Below, piece by piece: positions 1-11,704 of a stretch of 64,000 bases of DNA. The stretch is from the NCBI GenBank assembly GCA_013365325.1, contig JABVXV010000001.1, positions 1-64,000 of the forward strand. The letters run 5' to 3'. The translations under genes and the position numbers were made by a program. A model generated the notes under the pieces. That model did not search any database. It was not told the DNA's origin and worked only from the letters and a program-made list of their open reading frames with translations. Position 1 is the first letter of the stretch. Each line of letters begins with the position of its first letter. This stretch comes from Dipetalonema caudispina (taxonomy: Eukaryota; Nematoda; Chromadorea; Rhabditida; Onchocercidae).

Positions 1-602
1 GCAACTGAGTAATTGATTTCTGGAAGATTAATATGTTAAATTAATGGGAATTGTATGCATAGTCGAGGAAATAGATTCTCAAATATATCCTACATATTTT
101 GCTGAAGATAATTAGATTTTGTTGATGTAGCATGAACTTATCAATGAGAAATACTGAGAGATTGATCTGGACACATTAACCTTATTTGCGGAACATTCAA
201 GGCATCGCATTTGAAGATACCTTGCCCACCATCATCTTTATCACTTAAGGCTTCCTACTTCATCTCTCTTAGCTTGCTTTTAAATCTTGTTCATTCTCGT
301 CTCTCCTGGAAGATACACTACTTCTCCGCCAGTCCGACAACTCGAAACCCCGTCAGATCTCAAAACCCCGCGAATTATTCAAACTCCCCTCACCTCCTTA
401 TCCAGTCCATACCAATCATCGTCCAAGCCATTGTATGCGAAGGCTTGTACGGCGAAGATTGTTTACATTCGCAGCCCGAAGTTTACAATTAGGTTTTTTT
501 AGTTGATTTATGCTTTGGTTTATTTTGATACTTTTGGATGGTAGTTTGTTGATGGTGTGAGGTATTGGGGACGGGATTGTCTGGAGTTCGAGTGTTCGGG
601 GG
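1..602. other. No supported gene; window edge and 3' flank
   Basis: Two overlapping plus-strand frames stay open at about 211-502, in a patch that is visibly less AT-rich than its surroundings (about 300-480). No start, splice chain or homology could be fixed. It could be the terminal exon of a gene that begins before the window, or the 3' flank of the minus-strand membrane protein that stops at 603. Confidence 0.3.
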
Positions 603-1484
603 TCAGACTAGACCCAAGGTTTCTACAGAGCTGAATTGTATTGGCAGGGTTGATGATTTTTGTGGAATTGTCTTTAGAATTATTCGTTTATATATCTGTG
701 TAATCTTCCAACAAAATCTAAGTTTCATAAGATTACTACGAATCTTTTGCTGTGATCAAGTTGCTTTTATATTAAATTTACTTAACTAAAACTGATTGAG
801 AAGTGACTAGTTGGATAATTTATGGTCACTTTCCATCGTTACATTATTCAGATTTCAGTGATAGTAACCGTTAACGACAACATTTTGCAAAAATAAAGAC
901 ATACCAGTAAACTGATGGGGGGATTGCTATCGGATTTAAGTAGCCAGTTGGAGAATTTAGCCACGATAAGTGTTGTTAAGAAGTCGAATAGTCTAGAATT
1001 ACATGACGCTAGTAAAGTCTTGCAAAGTATGAAAGGGTAACCAGAGAGCAACTTTATTCTGTTTTAAATTTTCTGGAATATTCCATATGGTTCGATTACA
1101 GAAATCACAGAATTTCAAAATTTTTTCTGAACAAAACTTTACTTTCAAATCTCTCCGTTTTGTAGATTTATGACAAGAGACATACCTGAGTAAGTATAAG
1201 CTACCCGAGCGTATTTGTGAATGTATCTGATTTGAAAGTAGAACAATAATGATTTGTGTAGTGATCGGTAGTATGAAAGGGGTGATCGATAATGGCTTAC
1301 TCCACCGTTGCATCCCGATCACCGAACAGAGCAACAGAAAACAGAATGTTAAGCAGTAGTGCCAAAAATGGAATACAGTGGTATGCCAATCCAACACAAA
1401 GTATAAAGCGTTATGAACTGCCGAAAGATAAAATGCTGAGCTTACGTTAAGCAAATAGTACAATACCACATCATGTGTTGCCAT
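603..1484 (-). CDS. Multi-pass membrane protein, 3 exons, 151 aa, unrecognised
   Basis: Exons 1186-1484, 905-992 and 603-671 join in frame (456 nt including TGA). The ATG at 1484 lies 9 nt after a TTTCAG acceptor with no visible upstream exon, as expected for spliced-leader addition. Donors are CAG|GTATGT and CTG|GTATGT; the exon 2 acceptor is ATTCTAG and the exon 3 acceptor (TTCTAAAG) is weaker. Exon 1 encodes three hydrophobic stretches (about residues 6-32, 37-58 and 67-85), exon 2 adds a fourth (about 101-117), and the tail is polar, rich in Ser/Thr/Pro, ending in GLV. No family was recognised. An internal GTAAGC in exon 1 could allow a different first exon. The coherent splice signals argue for a real gene; its function is unknown. 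Confidence 0.5.
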
Positions 1485-2801
1485 TTAGTTGGCCTGAAAT
1501 TCCAGCCTGCTTAAGCCATTACATATCAAATTTAGCTGACAGGCACATAATTCGTGATGGCATCATGAACGGAATGGGACTGTCAATAGTAGCGGGATAG
1601 TGAAGTGATGATGGGGTGAAGCGACAGCTTTGAGGGATGGGACAGTGTTTTGAAGGAAAGCAATAAAATTATTCATAACGCACAATTAAGGCGTAGCCTA
1701 TTTCTACTGACTGTCAAATTTCTGCGTAATGAGGATGAGAATCACATTTATCATTGGATTCAGTATTATGCTTCTGCTATTTTATGAACAATTGGTGTCT
1801 TTTTTGGAAAGAAGGTAGCAAAGCTGTTAATGTTTTCCAGCATTTTACAAAAAGCTGAGAGGATACCGTGTGTACATTCGTGTTTGTCCGTGGGAAGTGT
1901 TTGATGAGAATAAATCACAGAAAAGGCAAAGTAAGTCTTGTCACTGTATTACCAATAGTGGTGATTAAAAAGGTACTGATAGCACTTTTTTACTGCTCAG
2001 TTTTTTTCACGAAAGCTATGCTGAATATAACTATAAATACGCGATTAAGATATGAAACAGGCAACATTACATGGAATAGAAGTCAGCAAATCAGATTTTT
2101 CAGATTTTTTCGTGTTATCGGTTCATGTAAAGTGTTTCAAGTATTCATATATCCCTTTGCTGTGTGAAAGAAAATGAGCTCGCAAAAGTGAGAAAACTGA
2201 TATTCAAGGGAGAAGAGATATGTTGCAATCGGTCAGCTGATACTATTTATCTTTGTGAGGACATTTTTAGATATGTCTTCACAACTATTTTGTCTTATGT
2301 ATCTCTAAGATTCGAAATACTGAACATTTTGAAGATTCAGGAAGAAAAAAAAACTTGAAGTTACTTCTGCTTGGCCGTTACAAATATTAACATTATTAAT
2401 CGGAAAAGACTGTCATATTTATTAATTGGCGAAAAGAGTAGTGGTGGTGAAAGGCAAAATCGCGCAATGTATCGAGGAAGGATCTGTCTGTCCTTGTTAT
2501 CTCCGTAACGCTGCTGCATTATAGAACTGAACTACTTAGTAGGACAGATTAATGTTTATTTCATATATATATTCTCTCCTTGACGAAACAGAGGAGTAGA
2601 ATAGATAAGAATTTTCCTTATCTTTACCGGCCCTCAAAGTTTTAATTCATTGAAATTATTACCAAAAATCCACCACTACGATATTTTTCTGAACTTGTTT
2701 TGGTCTTAGACAATACTGCCAATTTTTGAATCTTTGAAATTTTCAGTAAAAAGTAGTAAGACTAATTTGTTTCAAGCACTAAAGCGCTTGAGATTTATCT
2801 C
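1485..2801. other. Intergenic, two divergent 5' ends
   Basis: No exon recognised. The stretch holds the putative trans-splice acceptor of the minus-strand membrane protein (just above 1484) and that of APC11 (TTTTCAG ending at 2745), so promoters for both genes probably lie here. The open plus-strand frames at 1868-2358 lack ATG starts or splice support. Confidence 0.4.
2735..2745 (+). promoter_or_regulatory. Putative spliced-leader acceptor of APC11
   Basis: A GAAATTTTCAG acceptor lies 56 nt before the APC11 ATG, with no convincing upstream exon. In nematodes this is the usual form of a trans-splice site. RNA-seq reads carrying the spliced leader at 2746 would confirm it. Confidence 0.4.
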
Positions 2802-3824
2802 ATGTTAACTTTTATTCACGAAATATTTAGATGTTTCCAGAGTACACGCCATAATGATTTAAAAACCAAAGATGAAGATGAATCGTTATTGTGTACTAAG
2901 GATAAGCCCTCGATTTACAAGTTACCGACTCAAACACGTCTCAAACTTTCCATTCGTAAATGGAATGTTAGTATATCTTCTCTCTTCGTATTTCATACAT
3001 TTTTCTCTTGAAAACATGTGATCGATTGTGTAATGCTTTTTCACATTTTCTGCAGAATCGTTTTTGAAGGTGGCGGCGAAATGGCGATGGAGTATTGGTG
3101 AGGGCCCATGTGGGATTTGTCGCGAAACATTTGACTCTTGTTGCGTCACGTGTCAGACGCCTGGCGACGAATGTCCTATTGTTAGTTTTCTTTGTTATGG
3201 TGCTAAATAAGCAACTGAAAGTCGTTTACATTATAATTTGAAGCAAAAGTAATCGCTTAACTATTTGTCAGTTTCTGGGAGGATTTTTAATACGACGATA
3301 GCCTACCCTATAATATGTAATAATTTATCATCATCCACCATATAGATTGATTTTGATATACTGGCTATAAACTTTTTCTTTCTTTGGTTTAAGAGATTAT
3401 TAAGTTTGCTAGTATATCAATTTATTCATCTTGCAGTTGTAGATGTTTTCTGACATGTAAAACGAAGGTCATATAAACTGATTATCATGACTCCACTTGC
3501 CACTTCATATTCGTTTCACTAATAACAAATGAGACAAAATAATGTTTCTGTGAGAAATAGGCATATTGAACATTAACTTTTCTCGCTCCACGTTTGGGTT
3601 ATATGATGATGTCATTTAAATACAATTTTATGCAAGATTCACATTCACAAGTTCAGTTTTTACTTCGGTTACAGGCCATCGGTATATGCCGTCATGCCTT
3701 CCATATGCATTGCATCGTGAAATGGACAAAATCACAAAAAGTGGCTTATCCACTGTGTCCCTTATGCCGACAGAAATGGGAGTTTGCACCGATGGAACAT
3801 ACTAATGGTTGCCCAAAGAACTAA
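2802..3824 (+). CDS. apc-11: Anaphase-promoting complex subunit 11 (RING-H2)
   Basis: This is the catalytic RING subunit of the APC/C ubiquitin ligase, which recruits the E2 enzyme and drives cyclin and securin degradation in the nucleus and cytosol. Exons 2802-2966, 3070-3180 and 3675-3824 join in frame to 141 aa. The RING-H2 ligands are all visible: CGIC, CVTC, the ICRHAFHMHC segment and CPLC, with the APC11-typical PGDECP and FHMHCIVKW stretches. The N-terminal KLSIRKWN / AAKWRW match lines up with vertebrate APC11 without a gap. The roughly 45 residues before it are an extension relative to the 84-aa human protein; the only in-frame ATG is at 2802. An alternative donor at 2970 with an acceptor at 3055 would insert a few residues before the Trp-rich segment. 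Identity is certain; the exact exon 1/2 junction is less so. Confidence 0.93.
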
Positions 3825-4020
3825 AATTTTGACCAGTATTTTGACTCATGCAGCATAGTTGTAAATTGTATTCCACTTCTCAATCTGTTTTTTAAGGCAC
3901 GCATTGCTCATCGGTGTACATATTACCTCTCCTTAGCATTCTCCATTAGCACCACACCTGTCCCCTTCTTTAAAGTTTCTTTCCCATTTTCTTTTGCTAA
4001 CCCATTATTACTTTATCTTT

Positions 4021-4026
4021 TTTATT
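4021..4026 (-). terminator. Poly(A) signal of the small secreted ORF
   Basis: AATAAA on the minus strand, about 30 nt past the stop of the 60-aa signal-peptide ORF, a spacing typical of a cleavage signal. Confidence 0.35.
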
Positions 4027-4055
4027 CGAATTCCTGTGTATAGTTTTTTTCTTAA

Positions 4056-4238
4056 CTAAGTGTTTGCCATTGAAAAATAGATATCATTTCCTGCGATGTA
4101 TGCTTTACACCAATATACAAATTCCATATGTTTAGCGAAGGTTTGTTTCAAGGGAAAGTTTTTTTGAAAAGTCGGGAATCCTGAGCTTATTGTTGGGATG
4201 CAAATTAAAACAGTTATCAGTGCGAAAGTTTTCAGCAT
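4056..4238 (-). CDS. Small secreted peptide candidate, 60 aa
   Basis: A single uninterrupted ORF from ATG to TAG. The N-terminus is a textbook signal peptide: Met-Leu-Lys, a hydrophobic core (FALITVLICI), then a small-residue cleavage region (SSG) near residue 20. The mature part of about 40 residues is mixed polar and aromatic, with one Cys. An AATAAA follows about 30 nt after the stop. It is convergent with APC11. No acceptor was seen just upstream and no family was recognised; a chance ORF cannot be excluded at this length. Confidence 0.33.
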   Translation of the reverse strand: MLKTFALITVLICIPTISSGFPTFQKNFPLKQTFAKHMEFVYWCKAYIAGNDIYFSMANT

Positions 4239-5411
4239 GTTATATTAGCATAAATTTGACTTCTTTTTCTTTTGTTCTGTGATTTGTTTAATACAACACA
4301 TTTTTCCGGTATTTCAGAGTATATTGACTTTAATTTTATTTTGTATTATCAAATTACACTGTTCTTATGCTGGTCAAAATCTGAGCCTTATTCTGACCCC
4401 TCGGCTTAATGGCTGTTAAATTTATGCTTCATTGCGCAAAAATGCTAGAAATGAAGAAGGGGAAAAAGAAAGTCCGTTCCAAACTGATTGTTTTTAAAGT
4501 CTTTTTTTTTTAAATATTTTTAATTCGATAGTTTATCCTTTTTATTTCTCATCGTATTAGCTGTGTTTAATGTCCTCCGTTTTTACTAAGCTGCCGTTAA
4601 TTAATCTTTCTGCCTCTTTATCCTTCTATTCCTACTTACTTAATGAAGACGGAACTGTACAGGAAGATTCATATGTTGTATTTTTCGTCTCAGTAGTTTT
4701 GCTTATGTTTAATATGAATCTATTATAAAAAATTCAAAGTTCTATAAAAAAAAATTGAATTCAATTTCTTGTTCTTCCTGACTTTATGCCGCTTTTTCCT
4801 AGTTCAGCTGTCCTTAATAATAAAAAAACATTCTTCACGGTTTTCTTGAACTTCCTAAATTTTTTACATTGTTGATTTATATGTATTTCATTTTAGTGGA
4901 AGCAATACTGTTATGGCACAAACATGTATTCTAAATAGCGAACTTATTCATATTGTTTACTTTCAAGCGTGGAAGCTAAGATGACTCGCTATTCAAATCT
5001 GTTTGTCGTAGGTAGCCGCTTTTTCTACTGACTCACGGTACTCCTTGTTCGAGATTGTTTTGCCGCATAAATAAACTACTTGGATTGTTTAAGATGACAC
5101 AATTGATTTCCCGAATACTTGCAGTTGTTGTATGTCGCGTTTTAATTTGTAGTTACTAGTTACCCGATAATGCGCACATTTTTTATCGTACGAAGAGATT
5201 ATTGTATGTACAAAGATACTGCACATTATTACCATATTCAGGATGCAAAGAGTCGCTTTTAATCGGGTCGTCTGACTCAGTTGAAGTCTTGATACAGTTC
5301 GGAGTCAAGTGGAAGATGCAGTAATAATTATTATTTTGCATTTTATCAAAGAAGTATTTTAACTAAGAATGCCAAATCCGGTTTAGTACACGGACACGGA
5401 AGTTATTTAGG
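4239..5411. other. AT-rich intergenic
   Basis: T-rich low-complexity sequence with no exon recognised on either strand. Confidence 0.4.
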
Positions 5412-5667
5412 ATGGAGAAGAATGCAAAACCGGGACCACTCAAAAATACAGCCAACATTTTCAAGGTTCAGAACCCGTATTATAACCATCAAAAGTTTAT
5501 GCATATATATATATATACATTGCATCACTTCTTCCCCCAACGGTAAATCCATTGGTACTAAATCATCAAGTGAAGAGTTGCGGAATTTCTCCTATAGCAA
5601 AACCAGTGAAATCTCGGGAGCGTCATTTTTCTCAATATTTTTCAAAAGTTCGACTAGTACCCATCAG
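5412..5667 (+). CDS. Possible RBIS-like (ribosome biogenesis factor) 5' exons
   Basis: An ATG at 5412 follows a TATTTAG acceptor by one base. It opens a frame whose first 20 residues (basic, then GPLKNTANIFKV) resemble the N-terminal motif of the RBIS/C8orf59 ribosome biogenesis family (human: GPKSRNVFHIAS). A second exon at about 5598-5667 starts after CTCCTATAG and ends at a strong CA|GTAAGT donor. One of its frames reads KPVKSR, like the conserved basic patch of the family, but that frame does not join exon 1 in phase; the in-phase frame looks less like the family. The model is therefore incomplete and the identity tentative. Confidence 0.28.
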
Positions 5668-5775
5668 TAAGTTTAACATTTAACAGTAATACCCCACCAA
5701 ATAGAAAAACTGTCAAAGTTGAAGGAGTGAAATAGTTCTTCACTTCAGGAAAGAGCATATTTAATTGTACCTGGT

Positions 5776-5804
5776 GAATTGTGGGGATTTTTTGCCCACA
5801 ATTC
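5776..5804. repeat. Inverted repeat, 10-nt arms
   Basis: GAATTGTGGG and its exact complement CCCACAATTC are separated by 9 nt. It lies between the RBIS-like exons and the 3' end of the ABT1 gene. It is a possible RNA hairpin on either strand. Confidence 0.6.
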
Positions 5805-6095
5805 GTTATGAGAAAATTTAGTTATGAGGTCTTCAAAATAGCTTAACTAAAGTTAACGGCGACTCCGAAGTAGCAATCCGAAAAATACTTCTCGGAAGAC
5901 AGCTAGCATTATGAAAAAGATCCTTAATCTTCAGCTATAGAGATTTTGCCCGAGATAAAAAATACGACACAGTTTCTCATACAAATAGTGCCTTTGTTTC
6001 TCTTCATGTATAAACAATACTTTGCCCCATAAATAATACATGATACATCCACATAACAACGATAATCCCTTGCAGAAATGAATCTCATAATGAAT

Positions 6096-8276
6096 TCATC
6101 CAGTGTATATCATATGTAACAACTGATCGTCATTCTGTTTATGTTTCTTATTTTTCTTCATCGTTGAACGTTGTTGTACTTGTCGTTGGAATTCATCCCA
6201 TACGCCACCTTTCTTTAAAACCTAGAATGAAAACACACTTACAGGAACGCAACCGAATGGGAAGGAAATAATTATGAGTTACTGGTCAGAGAAATCAATA
6301 ATAAACCATGGCTTGGTCAAGCCGAATACTTCGGAAAAATTCGATCACCTTTTCCTCCAGTTTTTTCAGCTGTTCTCCTTTCTCCACTTGATCAGAGAAA
6401 AATGAAGCCTGTCGCTTTGCTTGAGCTATTTCTACACGCATTCGTTGTTGTTCGACTCGATGTTCGAAATTTAATTGTTCCACCAAATGTATCCACTTAA
6501 ATCTGGAAAGAAGACTCAAATACTGCTAAAAAGATTACGGCTCTAGATATTCCAGCAATGTTTGACATATCCTAGAGAATTATTACAACCGAAAATTTGT
6601 ATTAAACTTTGTCCAGTTTAGATAAAAAGTCCTGAAAATCCATTCATATTGGAAATTGAGCTTTTTATCGTTGGAAAGAAGTAAATATATCGACATTTAA
6701 ATAGCATTTTAAGAGAATGGAATAAGACAAAATTCTGGCTTGAAAATCTAATCAAAACTGACAGGAATTAAATAAAAAAAGTGTCAAACCCGCTTAAATA
6801 CTTCATTGTCCAGAGGGATTCTCGCGCAGTATTTCGTCGTTTTCCACCGACAGCTGTGTTATTCAATGACGCAGCTACTCGCTTTGCCAAACTTTTCCTC
6901 TTAAACTCAACCCAACCTTCTACAAATCGTTTCCTTCGTTTACCCTTTGCATCACGCCGCTTCTCAGCCTACAATGTATGAGGTAAGAATGTGAAAAGTT
7001 AAATTCCTCAAACTGAAGTGTAATGTAAGTAATAATGTGAGAAAAAATCCTGAAGTCAAATTCTTTAACGTAATTTTTACTGATAATATGATAATATAAT
7101 ATGATCTGTGAGATGGTTTATTGATTCATTATCGTATATCAAAAATTTACTGTTTTACTGAATGTTTTTTCAGAGCCAATGAAAAATTTACTTGCAGATA
7201 TATTCTTCCAATTTCGCCAAATTTACTCATTTCATTACGCATTCTTGAGGCAGTAAAGTTTGGTGGCAATGTCTGGAAATAAATAATACCACTTTTTCGT
7301 TCTTTTACTTCAGGCATCTCATCCTTTGATATTATTCTGTGCTTTGATAGCTTCATCTTCTTCGCCTGAAATATACCTTCGTGTACTGAAGAAATCGTAC
7401 AGTGGTCCACGTCAACAGAAAATTTATTTTCATAAGCATGTACTTTCAGATAGTTTACTCTTTTAATTGAATTCGATTTTTTATAATATAGTGTAGTAAA
7501 GCATTTCCAAATTAATTATTCCTTTCTTAGAACTGTTCGATTGATTAGGGCCCTGCACCTCATACGACGGTGACTTTTAGCATAAAGTTAACAGCGAAAT
7601 GAATTTATTCTTCGATCTTCCCTATTACTCAAGGAGAAAATATAATAACGTCAAGTCCAATAGCTACCCCTTCTTTATCCCACTAAAAAGAAGGGAATAA
7701 TATCGAATTCATCTGAACATTGGCTAAGCTCTAAAATGATCATCTTGGGGGCAAATAATCATTTAAATATTACTTCTCCGTTCAAAAAAAAAAGATTTAT
7801 GCAAGAAACAGTAAAGTCAGGAACTGCCAGACTTTGTTCTTAAATATTAAATAAAGATACCTCGCCCACAGCATTGCTCACTTCGACTTGTTCAGTTTCT
7901 CTGAACCCACCATATTGTTTGTTATCAGCAGCATTATTACTCACATATGCTTCTTCTGTATCTTCACTGATCTTCTTCTTTCTTTTTAGTTTTCGTTTTC
8001 TGCATGAAAGTAAAAATCATTACTTTGATTCATATTTCGACACCAATTTTTCGATTTAAATAGTTTAAAAGAATTCTCAAAGATTGAAAACAGCAATCAA
8101 AATTTAACTTTACGAAGGTTTATATTCAATGCGCTTTCCCCTCCAACATCAATATCCGCTATAGGAAGTTGAGAAATTGAAGAACGATAATTATAAATTA
8201 AGAAACGAAAGATTGGGTAAATATAAAAATACCTTAAAACGGAACTATCCTCAGCAATCACCTCACCGACATTCAT
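6096..8276 (-). CDS. ABT1: ABT1/Esf2 family RNA-binding protein
   Basis: Nucleolar RRM protein of the ABT1 (animals) / Esf2 (yeast) family. Esf2 acts in the small-subunit processome on 18S pre-rRNA maturation; ABT1 was also named as a basal-transcription activator. Six exons (8233-8276, 7861-7999, 7192-7365, 6790-6968, 6349-6502, 6096-6221) join in frame to 271 aa. Order: acidic/basic N-terminus with a KRKLKRKKK cluster (about 15-25); the RRM from about 84, with [10 protein letters not shown] and [12 protein letters not shown]; the family signature [20 protein letters not shown]; then [19 protein letters not shown] and the AQAKRQA helix; finally a basic tail. The match to human ABT1 runs through every exon and fixes each splice. 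The GTG two codons before ATG 8276 is not a likely start. The 3' end faces the RBIS-like candidate. Confidence 0.93.
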
Positions 8277-9327
8277 TCTCACCCCGATATTTTATCACTT
8301 TTCAACAAACGCTCTTCAGACCAGTGCACAGTTTCGGTGTCCCTTTATGAAAATATGTTGTACCACAATACTATCATTGTGCATGAAATATACTTTGGAT
8401 TGTTTTTCCTTTGTTATCAAGAACTTACGGAACTTTAAAGAGAAAATTCGAAGAAATGCTTCAATTGAATGGAAATAAAAAATTCTATGATTTAAAGGAA
8501 GAACTTTGAAATTCTTATGGATGAATAAATTTTTACGGTAAAACGATTTATTTCTCATACCATCTAAACGTTTACTATTTTTTTAATAATTCCACCTGGG
8601 GAAATTAGGTCATCATCAATAGTGATGGTTGTATCGGCAGTATAAAGAAGGAGAGAAGATGACAACCGCGCAACTACTACCATTATCATCATCATCACCA
8701 TCCTTTTCCATTTCTAACATTAACGGAGCATTGGAGAAAAAGGAATAAAGATTTTGACTGAATCTCATTCCATTTCCATCTTAATTTATCTAAATAACAG
8801 ACATACAGACATCCCAAAATGTTCGTATATCTATAAATCCTCCAGGAATAATCTCATTCGATGAATTTTTCTTAATTATCATCCTGTTTATGTTTGATTT
8901 TAGAAAGTTCTTCCATTCTTGTAAAATGTTTCAATTGGTTAATTGCTTTTCAATAAGATCAAAGTCTTCTTTTTATTGTGATATTCATTTTCTAGATAGT
9001 TTGAAAAAGAAAGAGGGTCAGTAATTTAATTCATTTTTTTTTTTTTTTTTTTAAATTAATCATGATGAAATGATTTCGATTATGTTTCCGTGATTAACGT
9101 TCCTTTTCCCACTCCAGGCACCGATTTTTCCTAAGATTAGGTTAGTTTAAGTATCTTGCTAAAAAAATAAGGCTCATCCATACAGAATTGTCGAATATGT
9201 AAGGAGTGCTGTGGAATGTTTTAGTTTATTGTCTCAAAAGAATCATATGACTGTTTATGAGACTTTTACTTGGATGCATTTCCTCGTAAAATTCAATAAT
9301 GTTAAATTGTTCAGTGAAATACCTACA
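8277..9327. other. Intergenic, divergent 5' ends
   Basis: Holds a 19-nt poly-T run at 9034-9052 and the likely 5' flanks of the ABT1 gene (-) and the four-TM gene (+). The in-frame stretch before 9328 (ATG at 9247) could be coding if the upstream start is used; otherwise no exon was seen. Confidence 0.35.
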
Positions 9328-10712
9328 ATGAAAAAAAGTGCTGTTCAATCTCAAGAATTAGCGGTGGATAATGAAAAATCAGAAAAAGAAAAGAAATCAT
9401 TTATTTATGACAAAGATGATGAATTCTACTCTGCACCAGCATTTTGTTATTTGATGCATTATCGAAATGCTGCCATATTTTGTGGGATTCTTGAAATCAT
9501 TTTACTCATTATAACTATACTCGTATTTTTCAGTAAGTAAAGATATGATTGATTTTGTTTATAATTCAAAGCATTAAACTGTCATACAATTATTACAATG
9601 CTCTTCCTCTGGTTCATTGGTCAAAATTTGTCGAAATTTTATGACAGTAATGATCTGAAGTCTAATTGCATTTCCTACTCATGAAATTACAGATTTGCGA
9701 CTTGAGAAAACGAATATTCGTATATGGTTGTCAGTAACATTAATCATCTTTTTAATTTTTGCCACAGTTACTACACTTCTCATGGTTATTCGGTTGTTTT
9801 TTTTTTTGTTTTGTTGATTCATTTGCTCATTTAATTATTTTTATAATTAAAATCGACTAGAATACTTTTATGTGATTGAATCAATAAGTTTGGGAACTAG
9901 CACTGAAAGCCTATTTAGGATAGCTTATGTATGGCCAAATCTGATATTCATTAGGGAAACAATCTGTACTGAAATGAATGAATAGTACCAACGACCCATT
10001 CTTTTTTTGCAAAATTTCAGATCTATGGTATTGTAACGGAGAAACCGAAGTACATGTGGCCACTGATGGCATTTATGCACATTGAAGTTACAATCCTCAT
10101 CATTTCAGCAATCGCATCGATAACAAGCATGTCCATGGGATTACAGGCTACTCATAGGCTCTTTGGTCTTTATGTTAGGTAAGCTACTGAATAGTTCATC
10201 TCGAGCATAAGCCTAGCCTATGCTATATCAGAAAAGTCCATTTACAATCTCCTGATGAAACGATGGTGTTTTTTGTCACATTAAGCGAAAAGATGCTTCC
10301 TTTTTTAAAATGAAAAATTTTAAAAGGTCTGCATAGATTTCTTTTTTTTCGTTTTGTTTTTTGTTATTGTTGTTGTAAATTGTGAAGAGGTGGAAATAAG
10401 AGGTGAGTGATGAAGAGATTTCTTGAAACTAGTTTGGATTATTGAAGTTGTTCCTTTTTGATTCGGTGAAACAGTGATATTTTGATTCCGATCATCTCAA
10501 TTATTCATCTTTTCAGCATACATAAATTGGAGAATCATTTTGGCCCTATTTGGCCATTTAATTTAGCTGTACTGTCATTTTTCGCAGCAACAATTGTCAT
10601 TTGGTCTTATATCATTGTTAGGGGAGCTTATGATTATCTCTTGGACAAAGAATATTTCATGAAGAAACCAAGCATAGAAATGATGAAAACGATTGTTGTT
10701 AACGGAGTATGA
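9328..10712 (+). CDS. Four-transmembrane protein, nematode type
   Basis: Exons 9328-9532, 9693-9784, 10021-10178 and 10517-10712 join in frame to 216 aa. The first 50 residues are charged and cytosolic (Lys/Glu/Asp-rich). Four hydrophobic segments follow: about AAIFCGILEIILL, then WLSVTLIIFLIF, then the long MHIEVTILIISAIASI, and finally WPFNLAVLSFFAATIVIW, each encoded mainly by its own exon. The tail is short and polar. The topology and the CxxxHYRN-like approach to TM1 recall the many nematode four-TM proteins of DUF7027/LAPTM-like type; this is resemblance, not proof. ATG 9328 was preferred because GTTCAG sits 13 nt upstream; an in-frame ATG at 9247 would add 27 residues. AATAAA follows at about 10722. 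Confidence 0.75.
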
Positions 10713-11704
10713 GAAATTTTGAATAAAAATTTGAAACAGTTTTTTCCTTGTAAATGTTAAAATACTCATATTTGAAATATAAAAATGATGATTGCTAAAT
10801 TATATATAATGAAGATGAATGAAATTGAAACTGTAATCGTATTTTTTCATTTCCTATATGACACGAAAGTACATTTTTGGCAAATAAAAGTTTTCGTAGC
10901 AAATAATTAATAAATGAAACAAATTAAAATTATTTAAATATCAACAACTACAGGGAAAATTACTGTAATGAATACAGAAATTAAACATAACAAAACAAAC
11001 AAGAGTTTAATTTAGTAGTACAAGATAATTCCAACAAATTTAATTCATTTTTCAATTCCGAATGTAAAAGTATTCAGGTAGGGAACAAGAGTTTTCACAA
11101 GATAATTCGAGAAATTTCTATGACTATCTGGGGACAGTAACTTCGTGACCAGATCTCTCAGAGCTGGAATACAAGTGCTTTATATAAATCAAAGCCCATA
11201 TCAAATAAGTCATTTTAATTCTCAAAATAACTTTGTAGAATGGAAAATTAGGCGTCTACAAAATATTACAATTCATAAATATAACTGATAGCAAAAAGTG
11301 GTGATAAATAAATTGCAAACAGTAATCAGTTAATTTTGCTATAATAATTTATACATAAAACCAAATCTCAAAAATCTAAATAGTATAACATATAATGATA
11401 TTAAATCACAAATTGAATCACCGAGAAATAAGGAGAACACCAATTTATACTCCATAAAAATATTTCATATCTCATAGGCATTTCATGAAGGATCAATATG
11501 TTAAGTAATTGACATACTTACATTTTCAAAATTTTAGATTAAAAGTTCGAGTTTACTTAAATTAAAGTAAATATTAGAAAACACTGTCTCCTGGAAACAA
11601 GTAATATTAAAGGATGATAATACTGACTAATTTTCGAATATTTTTTAGAAGAGGTAGCAGAAAAAGTGGGTTGTGATTAAACATATAAACAAATAGCATA
11701 CATA
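10713..11704. other. Convergent 3' flanks
   Basis: Space between the stop of the four-TM gene (AATAAA at about 10722) and the stop of the coiled-coil gene (-). Very AT-rich; no exon seen. Confidence 0.45.

Noticed and set aside
2922..3149. Minus-strand 75-codon ORF
   Set aside because: Antisense shadow of APC11 exons 1-2, with no splice context.
6781..6981. Plus-strand 66-codon ORF
   Set aside because: Antisense to ABT1 exon 4; starts at GTG.
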